Source: Rhodocyclaceae bacterium UBA1310
GTDB lineage: Bacteria; Pseudomonadota; Gammaproteobacteria; Burkholderiales; Rhodocyclaceae
Assembly: GCA_002307175.1 (NCBI GenBank)
Contig: DBTS01000021.1
Span: 79,321 to 103,642, forward strand
Length of the DNA: 24,322 bases
Direction: 5' to 3'
Shown: positions 1 to 6,150 of the stretch, one piece after another
Layout: each line of letters starts with the position of its first letter
Position numbering within the stretch: position 1 is the stretch's first letter
Notes under the pieces: generated by a model
Seen by the model: only the letters and a program-made list of their open reading frames with translations
Databases searched by the model: none
What the model was told of the DNA's origin: nothing
Translations under genes and position numbers: made by a program

Positions 1-637
1 AGTAGGTGGACAGCTCCATCGGGCATTTCACCCCTCTTGGGATAAAGACGAAGGAACCGTCGGTGAATACTGCAGCATTCAGCGCCGCGTAAAAGTTGTC
101 TGATGCGCTTACCACTGTGCCGAGATAGCGCTGTACCAGTTCCGGATGCTGTTTTACGGCTTCCGAGAAGGAGCAGAAGAGGATTCCGTAGGTCGCCAGT
201 TCCTGCTGAAAAGTTGTGGCAACCGATACCGAATCGAACACCGCATCCACTGCCACGCCGGCCAGCCGGGCGCGTTCATGCAGCGGCACGCCAAGCTTCT
301 CAAAGGTGCGCAATAGCTCGGGGGCGACATCGTCCAGGCTTGCCGGCCCGTCTTTGGCGGATTTCGGCGCTGAGTAGTACACGATGTCCTGGAAGTCTAT
401 TGGTGGAAAATGTACGGCTGCCCACGTTGGCGGGCGCATTGTCAGCCAGTGCCGGAAGGCGCTCAGGCGCCATTCCAGCATGAAGGAAGGCTCGTTCTTG
501 CGTGCGGAAATCAGGCGGATGATGTTTTCCGAGAGCCCCTTGGGAAGGGTATCCGTTTCCAGCCGGGTTTCGAATCCAGCCGCATAATCCTGTGCCAGAT
601 AGTTGCCAATGGCGTCACTGCGGTTCGTGCCTGTCAT
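1..637 (-). CDS. sufB: Fe-S cluster assembly scaffold protein SufB, N-terminal part (runs off the window)
   Basis: This is the first 212 codons of SufB; the rest lies beyond the left edge. SufB forms the SufBC2D scaffold that builds Fe-S clusters in the cytoplasm, typically under oxidative stress or iron limitation. The translation follows SufB closely: an early KGLSENIIRLISARKNEP stretch (KGI-EEVVRAISAKRNEP in E. coli), then FMLEWRL, YYSAPK, AVDAVFDSVSVATTF, GILFCSFSEA, YLGTVV, DNFYAALNAAVFTDGSF and PRGVKCPMELST. It lacks the cysteine-containing insertion that E. coli SufB carries after YYSAP. The ATG at 637 is preceded by a strong AAGGAGG about 7 bases upstream. It is the last visible gene of a leftward run after a ferritin-like gene and fumC, 109 bases downstream of fumC. 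sufC/D/S probably follow outside the window (inference). Confidence 0.95.
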   Translation of the reverse strand, partial: MTGTNRSDAIGNYLAQDYAAGFETRLETDTLPKGLSENIIRLISARKNEPSFMLEWRLSAFRHWLTMRPPTWAAVHFPPIDFQDIVYYSAPKSAKDGPASLDDVAPELLRTFEKLGVPLHERARLAGVAVDAVFDSVSVATTFQQELATYGILFCSFSEAVKQHPELVQRYLGTVVSASDNFYAALNAAVFTDGSFVFIPRGVKCPMELSTY

Positions 638-754
638 TCAAACCCTCCTTTCGGGGGGCAATCCGTATGATGGGAGCCTGCACACGTTCTTTTCTGGTCG
701 GATCTGGCCTATGTTTGCCTTGATCACCACGGTGCAAAGTATGGTGTCAGTCAT
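638..754 (-). CDS. Possible 38-residue ORF filling the fumC-sufB gap
   Basis: This short frame starts with an ATG overlapping the fumC stop (ATGACTGA) and ends with a TGA directly before the sufB ATG, so it fills the intercistronic gap exactly. It would encode 38 residues beginning MTDTILCTVVIKANIG. No Shine-Dalgarno sequence precedes its ATG and I recognise no family. The sufB ribosome binding site lies inside its 3' end. The neat fit suggests either a coupled microprotein or chance; I lean to chance. Confidence 0.15.
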   Translation of the reverse strand: MTDTILCTVVIKANIGQIRPEKNVCRLPSYGLPPERRV

Positions 755-2165
755 GATGGGATGTGTGCATGCCGACCATTGCCGGGGGTTGTACCCAGTT
801 GTCGAAGTCTTCCGCGCTGACATACCCGAATGCCAGTGCCGCCTCTTTCAGCGTGGAGTCGTCACGATGGGCCTTGCTGGCGATCTCTGCAGTCTTCTCG
901 TAGCCAATATGTGGCACAAGTACGGTGGCGAGCATCAGGGAGCGTGACATGAGTTGTGCTATGTGCCCCTCTCTGGCCTCGATGCCACGTATGCAGTGGT
1001 GGTCCAGGCTGATCATGCCATCGGTCAGAATACGCACGCTCTGCAAAAGGTTATGGGCGAGCAGGGGCTTGTATACGTTCAGTTCAAAACTGCCAGACGC
1101 TCCGCCAATCCCGATCGCCACGTCGTTTCCCATCACCTGGCAGCAGATCATGGTCAGCGCCTCACACTGGGTCGGGTTTGTTTTGCCTGGCATCATCGAG
1201 CTGCCTGGCTCATTCTCGGGAATCGTGATCTCGCCGAGGCCGCAGCGCGGGCCGGAAGCCAGCCAGCGGATATCGTTGACTATCTTCATCAGTGCGACCG
1301 CGAGCATTTTCAAGGTTCCGTGGATGGCTACCAGATCATCATGAGAGGCGATGGCCGCAAAGTGATTGCGTGCGTCAACGAAAGCGCAGTCAGTGCTGGC
1401 GGCCAGCTCGGCGGCTACACGTGCGCCGAACTCCGGGTGCGTGTTCAGGCCTGTACCAACAGCAGTGGCGCCCACCGCAAGGGAGTAGAGCGAAGGAAGT
1501 ACGGATTTGATGACGGTGCCGGCGTGTTCAAGCTGGCTGACGTACCCTGAGAACTCCTGCCCCAGGGTTAAGGGAGTGGCATCCTGCAAATGTGTGCGGC
1601 CAATCTTGATAATATTGGCAAACACGATGGATCGGATTGCCAGCGTGGTGCTCAGTTCCGCCAATGCCGGAAACAGCCGGTTTTCGATGCCGAGCACGGC
1701 AGCCAGGTGTATGGCTGTGGGGAAAATATCATTCGAGGATTGCCCCAGGTTTACCTCATCATTGGCATGCACGAGTCGGCGCCAGCCACGCTCGCCGCCA
1801 AGCAGTTCCGAGGCACGATTGGCCAGCACCTCATTCATGTTCATGTTGGTCTGGGTGCCGGAGCCCGTTTGCCATACGGCGAGGGGAAACTCCTGGCTGT
1901 GTGCACCACGCATGACCTCTTCGGCTGCGGCTCTGATTGCCACCGCCTTGTCATCAGGCAGCAGTCCGAGGCTCTGGTTGACCTTGGCACAAGCCGCCTT
2001 CACCCAGGCAAGGGCGACAATGAGCTCTTCCGGCATACGCTCGGTGGAAATGTTGAAATGCTCGATTGATCGCTGGGTCTGTGCCCCCCACAGCCGATCG
2101 GCCGGTACTTCAATGTCACCGAATGAGTCGTGTTCCGTTCGGGTATCCCGTCTGGGGCTGTGCAT
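747..2165 (-). CDS. fumC: Class II (iron-independent) fumarate hydratase FumC
   Basis: Cytoplasmic TCA-cycle enzyme interconverting fumarate and L-malate without an Fe-S cluster. The 472-residue length matches FumC (467 in E. coli). Visible marks are the WQTGSGTQTNMNMNEV segment near residue 100, GQSSND near 142, the GRTHLQDATPL region near 190, and the superfamily signature GSSMMPGKTNPTQCEA near 321-336, which contains the catalytic serine loop. That signature usually reads GSSIMPGKVNPTQ, so two conservative changes are present. The ATG at 2165 shares its A with the TGA stop of the upstream ferritin-like gene, implying translational coupling; an in-frame TTG one codon earlier is a less likely start. 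FumC is commonly the fumarase used under superoxide stress or iron shortage, which fits the ferritin-like and SufB neighbours. Confidence 0.96.
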   Translation of the reverse strand: MHSPRRDTRTEHDSFGDIEVPADRLWGAQTQRSIEHFNISTERMPEELIVALAWVKAACAKVNQSLGLLPDDKAVAIRAAAEEVMRGAHSQEFPLAVWQTGSGTQTNMNMNEVLANRASELLGGERGWRRLVHANDEVNLGQSSNDIFPTAIHLAAVLGIENRLFPALAELSTTLAIRSIVFANIIKIGRTHLQDATPLTLGQEFSGYVSQLEHAGTVIKSVLPSLYSLAVGATAVGTGLNTHPEFGARVAAELAASTDCAFVDARNHFAAIASHDDLVAIHGTLKMLAVALMKIVNDIRWLASGPRCGLGEITIPENEPGSSMMPGKTNPTQCEALTMICCQVMGNDVAIGIGGASGSFELNVYKPLLAHNLLQSVRILTDGMISLDHHCIRGIEAREGHIAQLMSRSLMLATVLVPHIGYEKTAEIASKAHRDDSTLKEAALAFGYVSAEDFDNWVQPPAMVGMHTSHHD

Positions 2166-2587
2166 CAATTGGCCAGGGCATTGGCGATGTCCCGCCGATG
2201 CTCTTCCTCCATGATGAGAATGTCTTCAAGTATCCGCCGCAGTCCGTATTCCTTGAGTGTCTCCGCCTGCTGGATACGTTTTCGATAGCGTTTGATGGCT
2301 CTTTCTTCGCCGCGCAGATCCTGCTGCAGCATTTCCACACTACTCTCCGAAGTGAAACGCTTTTCCACTTCCAGTGACGGCACGCCTCCCAGAAACGTAA
2401 TCTGGGTGGAAAGCAGCACCGCATGCTGCAATTCCTCCTGGGCGTGAATCAGAAGCTCTTTCTGTATTGAACCGAACTGGGGACCACTCAGGGTGGCGGC
2501 ATGCTGGTCGTACTGGATGATGGAAGCGTACTCAAACTCGAGATCCTTGTTGAGTTCGGCCAGCAGATGTTCAAGATCTATTTTCAT
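2165..2587 (-). CDS. Bacterioferritin-like (ferritin-like diiron) protein
   Basis: A 140-residue four-helix-bundle protein likely to bind or oxidise iron in the cytoplasm. The diiron ligand pattern of bacterioferritin is visible: E19, E52 with H55 (EELQH), E94 or E95, and E127 with H130 (EEEH). E. coli Bfr has E18, E51, H54, E94, E127 and H130, so the spacing agrees closely. I see no Met52-like haem ligand, so haem binding is doubtful. The chosen start (MKIDLEH) sits where family members begin; the frame stays open to 2692 but the extra residues look non-coding. The ribosome binding site is mediocre (GGA close to the ATG). It is first in the leftward ferritin-fumC-sufB run and overlaps fumC by one base. 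It could be a Bfr paralogue or a DNA-protection or rubrerythrin relative. Confidence 0.85.
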   Translation of the reverse strand: MKIDLEHLLAELNKDLEFEYASIIQYDQHAATLSGPQFGSIQKELLIHAQEELQHAVLLSTQITFLGGVPSLEVEKRFTSESSVEMLQQDLRGEERAIKRYRKRIQQAETLKEYGLRRILEDILIMEEEHRRDIANALAN

Positions 2588-3185
2588 TGTTCCGATCCAT
2601 CCTTTTCCGAAATACTGCGGGGTCATCAAACATGTCGGAGACCTCAGCACGGCATGCCTCAGGGGGAGTCTGGGGGAAGCGTGAAAGCCCACTTCACGCT
2701 TTCAGAAGCTGTTCACGATTTGTGGCGAGGAGGCGTCAGTGGGCCGAAGAGCAGTACAGAAACCGGAGTTCATGTTTGATACATGAGGATTTCGAGCAAC
2801 CTATGAGGCCACACGAGGAGGCCCGATCACGCCTTCGCAGCAAGATCATGAACAGCTCCTCAGGGAACAATAAGCATCAAGGACTGATGGATCTGTGCGC
2901 TAACGCTCACAGGGAAGCGGGCACGGCGGAATTCCGCAAAAACGGGTTTGAGGCGGGGTTGGCGATCTTGCTGTAGGCCCGGTGGTATGTCCTGTGGTAT
3001 ATCTTCAGGTCAAGCTTCCTGAGCAGGCAGCCCGGTGCAGTTGAAAAACAGATGCGCTATCGTCGCGCAGTACGTACAGGTCAAAGATCCTGTCAGCAAG
3101 CGGATTTCCGGTAGCTGCTGGAGCGTTGGGCTCGGGAATGGAAGGTTTCAGTCCAGCGGCGTGATCGCTTCTGAAGGGGCATAAC
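2588..3185. other. Intergenic region without a recognised gene
   Basis: About 600 bases separate the ferritin-like gene (-) from the small membrane protein (+). Open frames exist, but none has a family I recognise or a convincing ribosome binding site. The region holds a near-perfect hairpin at 2676-2703 and a perfect 12-bp palindrome GCGGAATTCCGC at 2926-2937. I did not find a clear Fur box or a sigma70 promoter for the leftward operon. Confidence 0.5.
2676..2703. promoter_or_regulatory. Perfect 9-bp inverted repeat upstream of the ferritin-fumC-sufB operon
   Basis: AAGCGTGAA (2677-2685) and TTCACGCTT (2693-2701) are exact reverse complements separated by 7 bases; a G-T pair and a further G-C pair may extend the stem. 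It lies about 90-115 bases upstream of the ferritin-like start. No T-run follows on either strand, so an operator or leader hairpin is more likely than an intrinsic terminator. Confidence 0.4.
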
Positions 3186-3353
3186 ATGAAAAAGAAATAT
3201 ATCGTCTATCTGCTCGGGGGCGCCCTGTTGGGCTTCTGTTATCCCTTCCTGCGGGCATGGTTGGGCAGTGATGTGCTTAGCGTTGCCTTGGCCGTTCTTT
3301 TTGTGGTGATTCTGCGTGTGGCCGTACTCATCTGTTTTGAAAGAAAACGCTGA
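3186..3353 (+). CDS. Small two-segment membrane protein of unknown function
   Basis: A 55-residue protein beginning MKKKYIVYLLGGALLGFCYP and ending CFERKR. Two hydrophobic stretches (about residues 5-20 and 29-50) with basic ends suggest a small inner-membrane protein. AAGGGG lies 7 bases before the ATG, which supports translation. I do not recognise the family. Its TGA stop is directly followed by the stop of the convergent gene on the other strand (the sequence TGATCA holds both stops), so the two genes abut without a gap. Confidence 0.6.
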   Translation: MKKKYIVYLLGGALLGFCYPFLRAWLGSDVLSVALAVLFVVILRVAVLICFERKR

Positions 3354-3839
3354 TCAGATGTTCAGCATGCGTGTGACCACCGCCAGATATTCATCGGCGG
3401 AATCGCGCCCCTGGCGTGACTCACGCATCGCCATGTGCCAGCGTGCCACCGCGTGGCGTGCCGCTGCGGAATCTCTGGCTTTCTCCAGTAGTGCCACGAT
3501 GGGGTGAGCCATCACCCCCATGCACTGTGTCGCCTGATCCTTCATGAAGACCATCGCCGCGCGCCAGCCTTCGGGTAGCGGGTCATTGGAGTCGGCGGGT
3601 TTTTCCTGCGCTGGTGCAGAACCCTTATCGGCCAGGGGGGCAATCAGCCCCAGTGCGATCAGATCCGCCAGCTCGGCCACCAGATCGCGCCCCGGCAGCA
3701 TGATCGAAAGCTGATCCAGATTGCGATGTCCATCAACCAGTCGGAGCATTTGGCGCTGCTTGCCGCCGACGGCCGTACCCGCCGTCAGGCTGTTGTTGCC
3801 AAGCTCGGTACGTTGCGGAATGAAGTCGGCGCTGAACAT
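3354..3839 (-). CDS. Hypothetical protein with a central short helical domain
   Basis: A 161-residue cytoplasmic-looking protein with no signal peptide. The middle (MLRLVDGHRNLDQLSIMLPGRDLVAELADLIALGLI, about residues 33-68) has the rhythm of a small winged-helix-like domain found in several uncharacterised bacterial proteins. An Ala/Pro/Asp linker follows, then a helical C-terminus rich in Met, His and Arg. No catalytic motif is visible. The start is uncertain: I chose ATG 3839 because the sequence from MFSADFIP onward looks protein-like, but no Shine-Dalgarno is visible; the frame extends to a TTG at 3881. It is divergent from the gene pair at 4047-4812. Confidence 0.6.
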   Translation of the reverse strand: MFSADFIPQRTELGNNSLTAGTAVGGKQRQMLRLVDGHRNLDQLSIMLPGRDLVAELADLIALGLIAPLADKGSAPAQEKPADSNDPLPEGWRAAMVFMKDQATQCMGVMAHPIVALLEKARDSAAARHAVARWHMAMRESRQGRDSADEYLAVVTRMLNI

Positions 3840-3984
3840 GATGTGAAGGATCTGGAACCCATGTTCATGATCGCAAACCAAAGCGACAGAATGATTACGC
3901 CAAGATGAAATCCGCTCGCCGGATGATGGGCGTAGAGCAATTTAGATGTTGTCCGATACAGGAAGCGTGAATGTTGTCGAGGGG

Positions 3985-4015
3985 TTAAAGTTGGATTGCA
4001 TTTCTCTTGTATACT
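3985..4015 (+). promoter_or_regulatory. Possible sigma70 promoter for the 4047-4812 gene pair
   Basis: TATACT (4010-4015) matches the -10 consensus at five of six positions. The best -35 at a tolerable distance is TTAAAG (3985-3990) with a long 19-base spacer; TTGGAT at 3991 is too close. The -10 lies 31 bases before the GTG start. Confidence 0.35.
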
Positions 4016-4046
4016 TTGCTAAAGAGCGAATGAGGAGAGTGGGGTA

Positions 4047-4337
4047 GTGACACGCTTTTGTGTGGAGGCATTATTTCGTCGATCTCGTGATGCCTATGTT
4101 CTGGTGCGTCAAATTGATCCAGGTGACTTCGCGCTGGCGGATAACCCTTTGCTCGGTGGCGTGCCGATCAGGCGATGGCTGTCGCAGCCGCGCAAGATCA
4201 AACCGGATGGGTCCCCGGATTTCTCTGTGTTTGCCTTTGTGTTCGCCTCAGGCAGCGACGCTGACAGGCTGCATGTAGGCGATGTCGTCGAACTGGGTGA
4301 CGAGCCTGCCTCGGGCGATCAAGTCATGAAGGTGTAA
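4047..4337 (+). CDS. Unknown 96-residue beta-rich protein (first of a coupled pair)
   Basis: A 96-residue protein from a GTG start, with GAGGAG about 11 bases upstream. The alternating hydrophobic pattern (DAYVLVRQIDPGDFAL, NPLLGGVPI, PRKIKPDGSPDFSVFAFVF, LHVGDVVELGDE) predicts a small beta-barrel, and the ending 'L..GDVVEL' recalls the second domain of translation GTPases; that is a fold impression only. No signal peptide or membrane segment is present. The stop is one base from the ATG of the next gene (TAATATG), so the two are translated together. The pair could be an immunity-type or toxin-antitoxin-like unit, but nothing in the sequence proves it. Confidence 0.6.
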   Translation: MTRFCVEALFRRSRDAYVLVRQIDPGDFALADNPLLGGVPIRRWLSQPRKIKPDGSPDFSVFAFVFASGSDADRLHVGDVVELGDEPASGDQVMKV

Positions 4338-4338
4338 T

Positions 4339-4812
4339 ATGGCTTATCGAGGGTACTTTACCGCGGAAGAGCTGCTGACCGAAGTGAACGCATTGTTCCC
4401 GTTCGTGGCCAAGCCCCCCGACGCGCAGCTGACGTTGCAGGGCGATGAGGATCTTTGCAGCCGTTATCTGCGCGAGGATATGCGGAGGTTTGTGGCGCCG
4501 AAACTGCCGCCAGATGGCGTGCGCTATCTGTGTAGTGAGCTGGCTGAATTATCCGGGCAAGGCATGCGCTGGTTGTTTCCCTCCCTGCTGCGCGTACTGC
4601 TTGTACACGAAGGTCGTGCCGATGAGTTGTCTTACTTTGTGGTGTACGATCTGAGTGGTTCGGCGTCGCGTTTTGATTCCATTCGGTTGCGTTATGGGTG
4701 GCTTGATACGGTACAGATTGCTTGCCTGCAATCGCTGCTCGAATACTGTAGCGAGATATATGGGCATGAAGTGGCACAGGCACAAGAAACGCTTGAGAGC
4801 CTGCGCGACTGA
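4339..4812 (+). CDS. Unknown 157-residue protein, possibly DUF6714-like (second of a coupled pair)
   Basis: A 157-residue soluble, mostly helical protein with no signal peptide. The segment from about residue 59 (DGVRYLCSELAELSGQGMRWLFPSLLRVLL) followed by a TVQIACLQSLLEYCSEIYG helix near the end resembles the layout of DUF6714 proteins (a 'YYLPAYL' segment, then a late helix with Gln). I make this link from memory and with low certainty. Three or more cysteines are present but no zinc-like spacing is clear. It starts one base after the upstream gene's stop, so the two are surely co-expressed. No other partner is nearby; a repeat cluster follows. Confidence 0.6.
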   Translation: MAYRGYFTAEELLTEVNALFPFVAKPPDAQLTLQGDEDLCSRYLREDMRRFVAPKLPPDGVRYLCSELAELSGQGMRWLFPSLLRVLLVHEGRADELSYFVVYDLSGSASRFDSIRLRYGWLDTVQIACLQSLLEYCSEIYGHEVAQAQETLESLRD

Positions 4813-4863
4813 AGAATGTACTGCGTAGCGTCTGGATGGTCATGAGCAAGCACCGTCGGGGCA

Positions 4864-4943
4864 GAGGCTAGACAGGTGCAATTCGCTGCACTCATTGCTC
4901 TCTTCTCCACCCTAAGCAAACCGAAGCGTTATGCCAAATAATG
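4864..4943 (+). repeat. Dispersed palindromic repeat, copy A
   Basis: Shares with copies B and C the order GGTGCAATTCGCTGC...CATTG, then CCACCCTAAGCAAACCG, then ATGCCAA. The GGTG...CACC ends can pair, so the element forms a hairpin. It begins with GAGGCTAGAC, like copy B. Confidence 0.65.
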
Positions 4944-4944
4944 T

Positions 4945-4976
4945 ATGTCGGATATGCGCAGCGCCTTCCGACGCAT
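4945..4976. repeat. REP-like hairpin element
   Basis: ATGTCGGA (4945-4952) faces TCCGACGCAT (4967-4976), giving a stem with one bulge around GCGCAGCGC. This resembles the widespread 'GTCGGAT...ATCCGAC' intergenic palindromes of Pseudomonadota and E. coli REP sequences. Confidence 0.5.
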
Positions 4977-5060
4977 GGACATTGCAGCAATCGGGTAATA
5001 TCACATGAGTTGGTGGCGGTGCTGAATCATCCGATATCTGATGTGTGCGCCCTCCGGGCG

Positions 5061-5142
5061 GAGGCTTGACCGGCGCAATTCTGCTTCGTTCCATTGTTCC
5101 GCTGCGCGCGCCCTACGCAAACCGGTAGGTATGCCAAAGATG
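5061..5142 (+). repeat. Dispersed palindromic repeat, copy B
   Basis: Starts GAGGCTTGACCGGCGCAATT, continues through CATTG and GCGCCCTACGCAAACCG to TATGCCAAAGATG. It keeps the head and tail of copy A with a diverged middle; GGCGC...GCGCC can pair. Confidence 0.6.
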
Positions 5143-5196
5143 CAGGGCACAATGAGCGTGTGTGAATCTCACCGGAAGCCCAGTCGAAAAGTTGTC

Positions 5197-6111
5197 TCAG
5201 GAATTTTCGTGTGGGAGGACAGAGGTGCCGTCATCTGGTTCGTACCCCTGTTTGTTGCTCAGTGTCGTGCCCAGTGAGGCCGCGATGATCACTGCAATTC
5301 CCAGCCATTTGCTGAATGCCAGTTGTTCGCCGAGGATGAGCAGGCCGAGCAGCGCGCCCATGGCAGGTTCCATGCTGGTGAGGATGCCGTAGCTTTTGGC
5401 GTGCAGGCGCTTGAGGGCGTACATTTCAAGCGAGAAGGGGATTGCACTGGAGATGACGGCCACCACCAGACCGCGCATGAGTGCTTCCGGGCCGAGCAGT
5501 GCCGTGCCTGCACTGGCGATGCCGAACGGCATCACCACGAGTGCGGCGACGATCATGCCAACTGTGGTGGCCTGGGCACCAAAGGCCATGCCGGCGCGCT
5601 GCCCGGCAAGAATGTAGGCGCCCCAGAAAAAACCGGCGGCGAGTGCGCAGGCGATGCCCGTGAAATCGAGTGCCTGTGGCCCTCCCCGCAGGGGAATCAG
5701 TAGGGCGAGGCCTAAAATGGCCAGTGCGGCCCAGGCAAGATCGGTTTTGCGGCGCGAAAAGGCAATTGCTACACCGAGCGGGCCGACGAATTCAAAAGCC
5801 AGTGCAATGCCTAGCGGTATGCGTTCGATGGCCAGGTAATAGAGGAGGCTCATGCAGCCCAGTGCACCGCCGTAGAGACATCCGGCCAATGCAGACTGGC
5901 GTGTCAGGCGGAGTGTCCAGATGCGTTGCCAGACCGAGAGCATGATTGCCGCCATGATCATGCGCAGCGCCGTAGTGCCGGGTGCGCTAATCAGCGGGAA
6001 GAGGGTTTTGGCAAAAGTGGCACCGCTTGTGATCGAGAGAATGGCCAGCAGCATGGCGCCTGGGGCGGCAAAGCGGGCAGTGTTGGCAGCGCGGAGGATG
6101 GGTGAATTCAA
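5197..6111 (-). CDS. rhtA: RhtA-like EamA-family exporter (threonine/homoserine efflux type)
   Basis: A 304-residue inner-membrane protein with about ten hydrophobic segments, made of two EamA repeats as in the DMT superfamily. It follows E. coli RhtA (295 residues) closely: AKTLFPLISAPGTTALR near the N-terminus, RIPLGIALAFEFVGPLGVA in the first repeat, GAYILAGQRAG in the middle and SLEMYALKRL...SMEPAMGALLGLLILGE in the second. The family exports threonine, homoserine or other small metabolites; the true substrate is unknown. The 5'-most start is a TTG at 6111 with a weak ribosome binding site; ATG 6054 would cut into the first membrane segment, so I prefer the TTG. It lies 39 bases downstream of a MocR-type regulator in the same direction and is probably co-transcribed with it. 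Confidence 0.88.
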   Translation of the reverse strand: MNSPILRAANTARFAAPGAMLLAILSITSGATFAKTLFPLISAPGTTALRMIMAAIMLSVWQRIWTLRLTRQSALAGCLYGGALGCMSLLYYLAIERIPLGIALAFEFVGPLGVAIAFSRRKTDLAWAALAILGLALLIPLRGGPQALDFTGIACALAAGFFWGAYILAGQRAGMAFGAQATTVGMIVAALVVMPFGIASAGTALLGPEALMRGLVVAVISSAIPFSLEMYALKRLHAKSYGILTSMEPAMGALLGLLILGEQLAFSKWLGIAVIIAASLGTTLSNKQGYEPDDGTSVLPHENS

Positions 6112-6150
6112 GCCGGTATTCTCACAGGCAGGCCGGTATTTCCCGCCACT

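Larger units (their letters stand above)
4813..5196. other. Gene-free region made of degenerate dispersed repeats
   Basis: No gene is recognised here. The stretch holds two diverged copies of a roughly 75-80-bp repeat (4864-4943 and 5061-5142), a REP-like hairpin (4945-4976) and a small stem (CCTCC-GGGC-GGAGG, about 5051-5065). It lies between the convergent ends of the 4339 gene and the rhtA-like gene. Confidence 0.7.

Noticed and set aside
544..580. GGGTTTCGAATCC, resembling a tRNA T-loop
   Set aside because: It lies inside the sufB coding sequence, and no acceptor or anticodon stem can be drawn around it.
1507..2214. 235-codon open frame on the plus strand
   Set aside because: Antisense shadow of fumC with no recognisable domain.
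2926..2937. Perfect palindrome GCGGAATTCCGC
   Set aside because: Too short and isolated to claim a function; no adjacent promoter or gene start.
2587..2976. 129-codon plus-strand frame upstream of the small membrane protein
   Set aside because: It begins on the ferritin-like start codon region, crosses the hairpin at 2676 and has no credible start signal or domain.
3891..3904. ATGATTACGCCAAG, identical to a stretch at the start of lacZ-alpha in pUC-type cloning vectors
   Set aside because: Only 14 bases match and the flanks do not (no ATGACC before, no CTTG polylinker after), so vector contamination is not supported.
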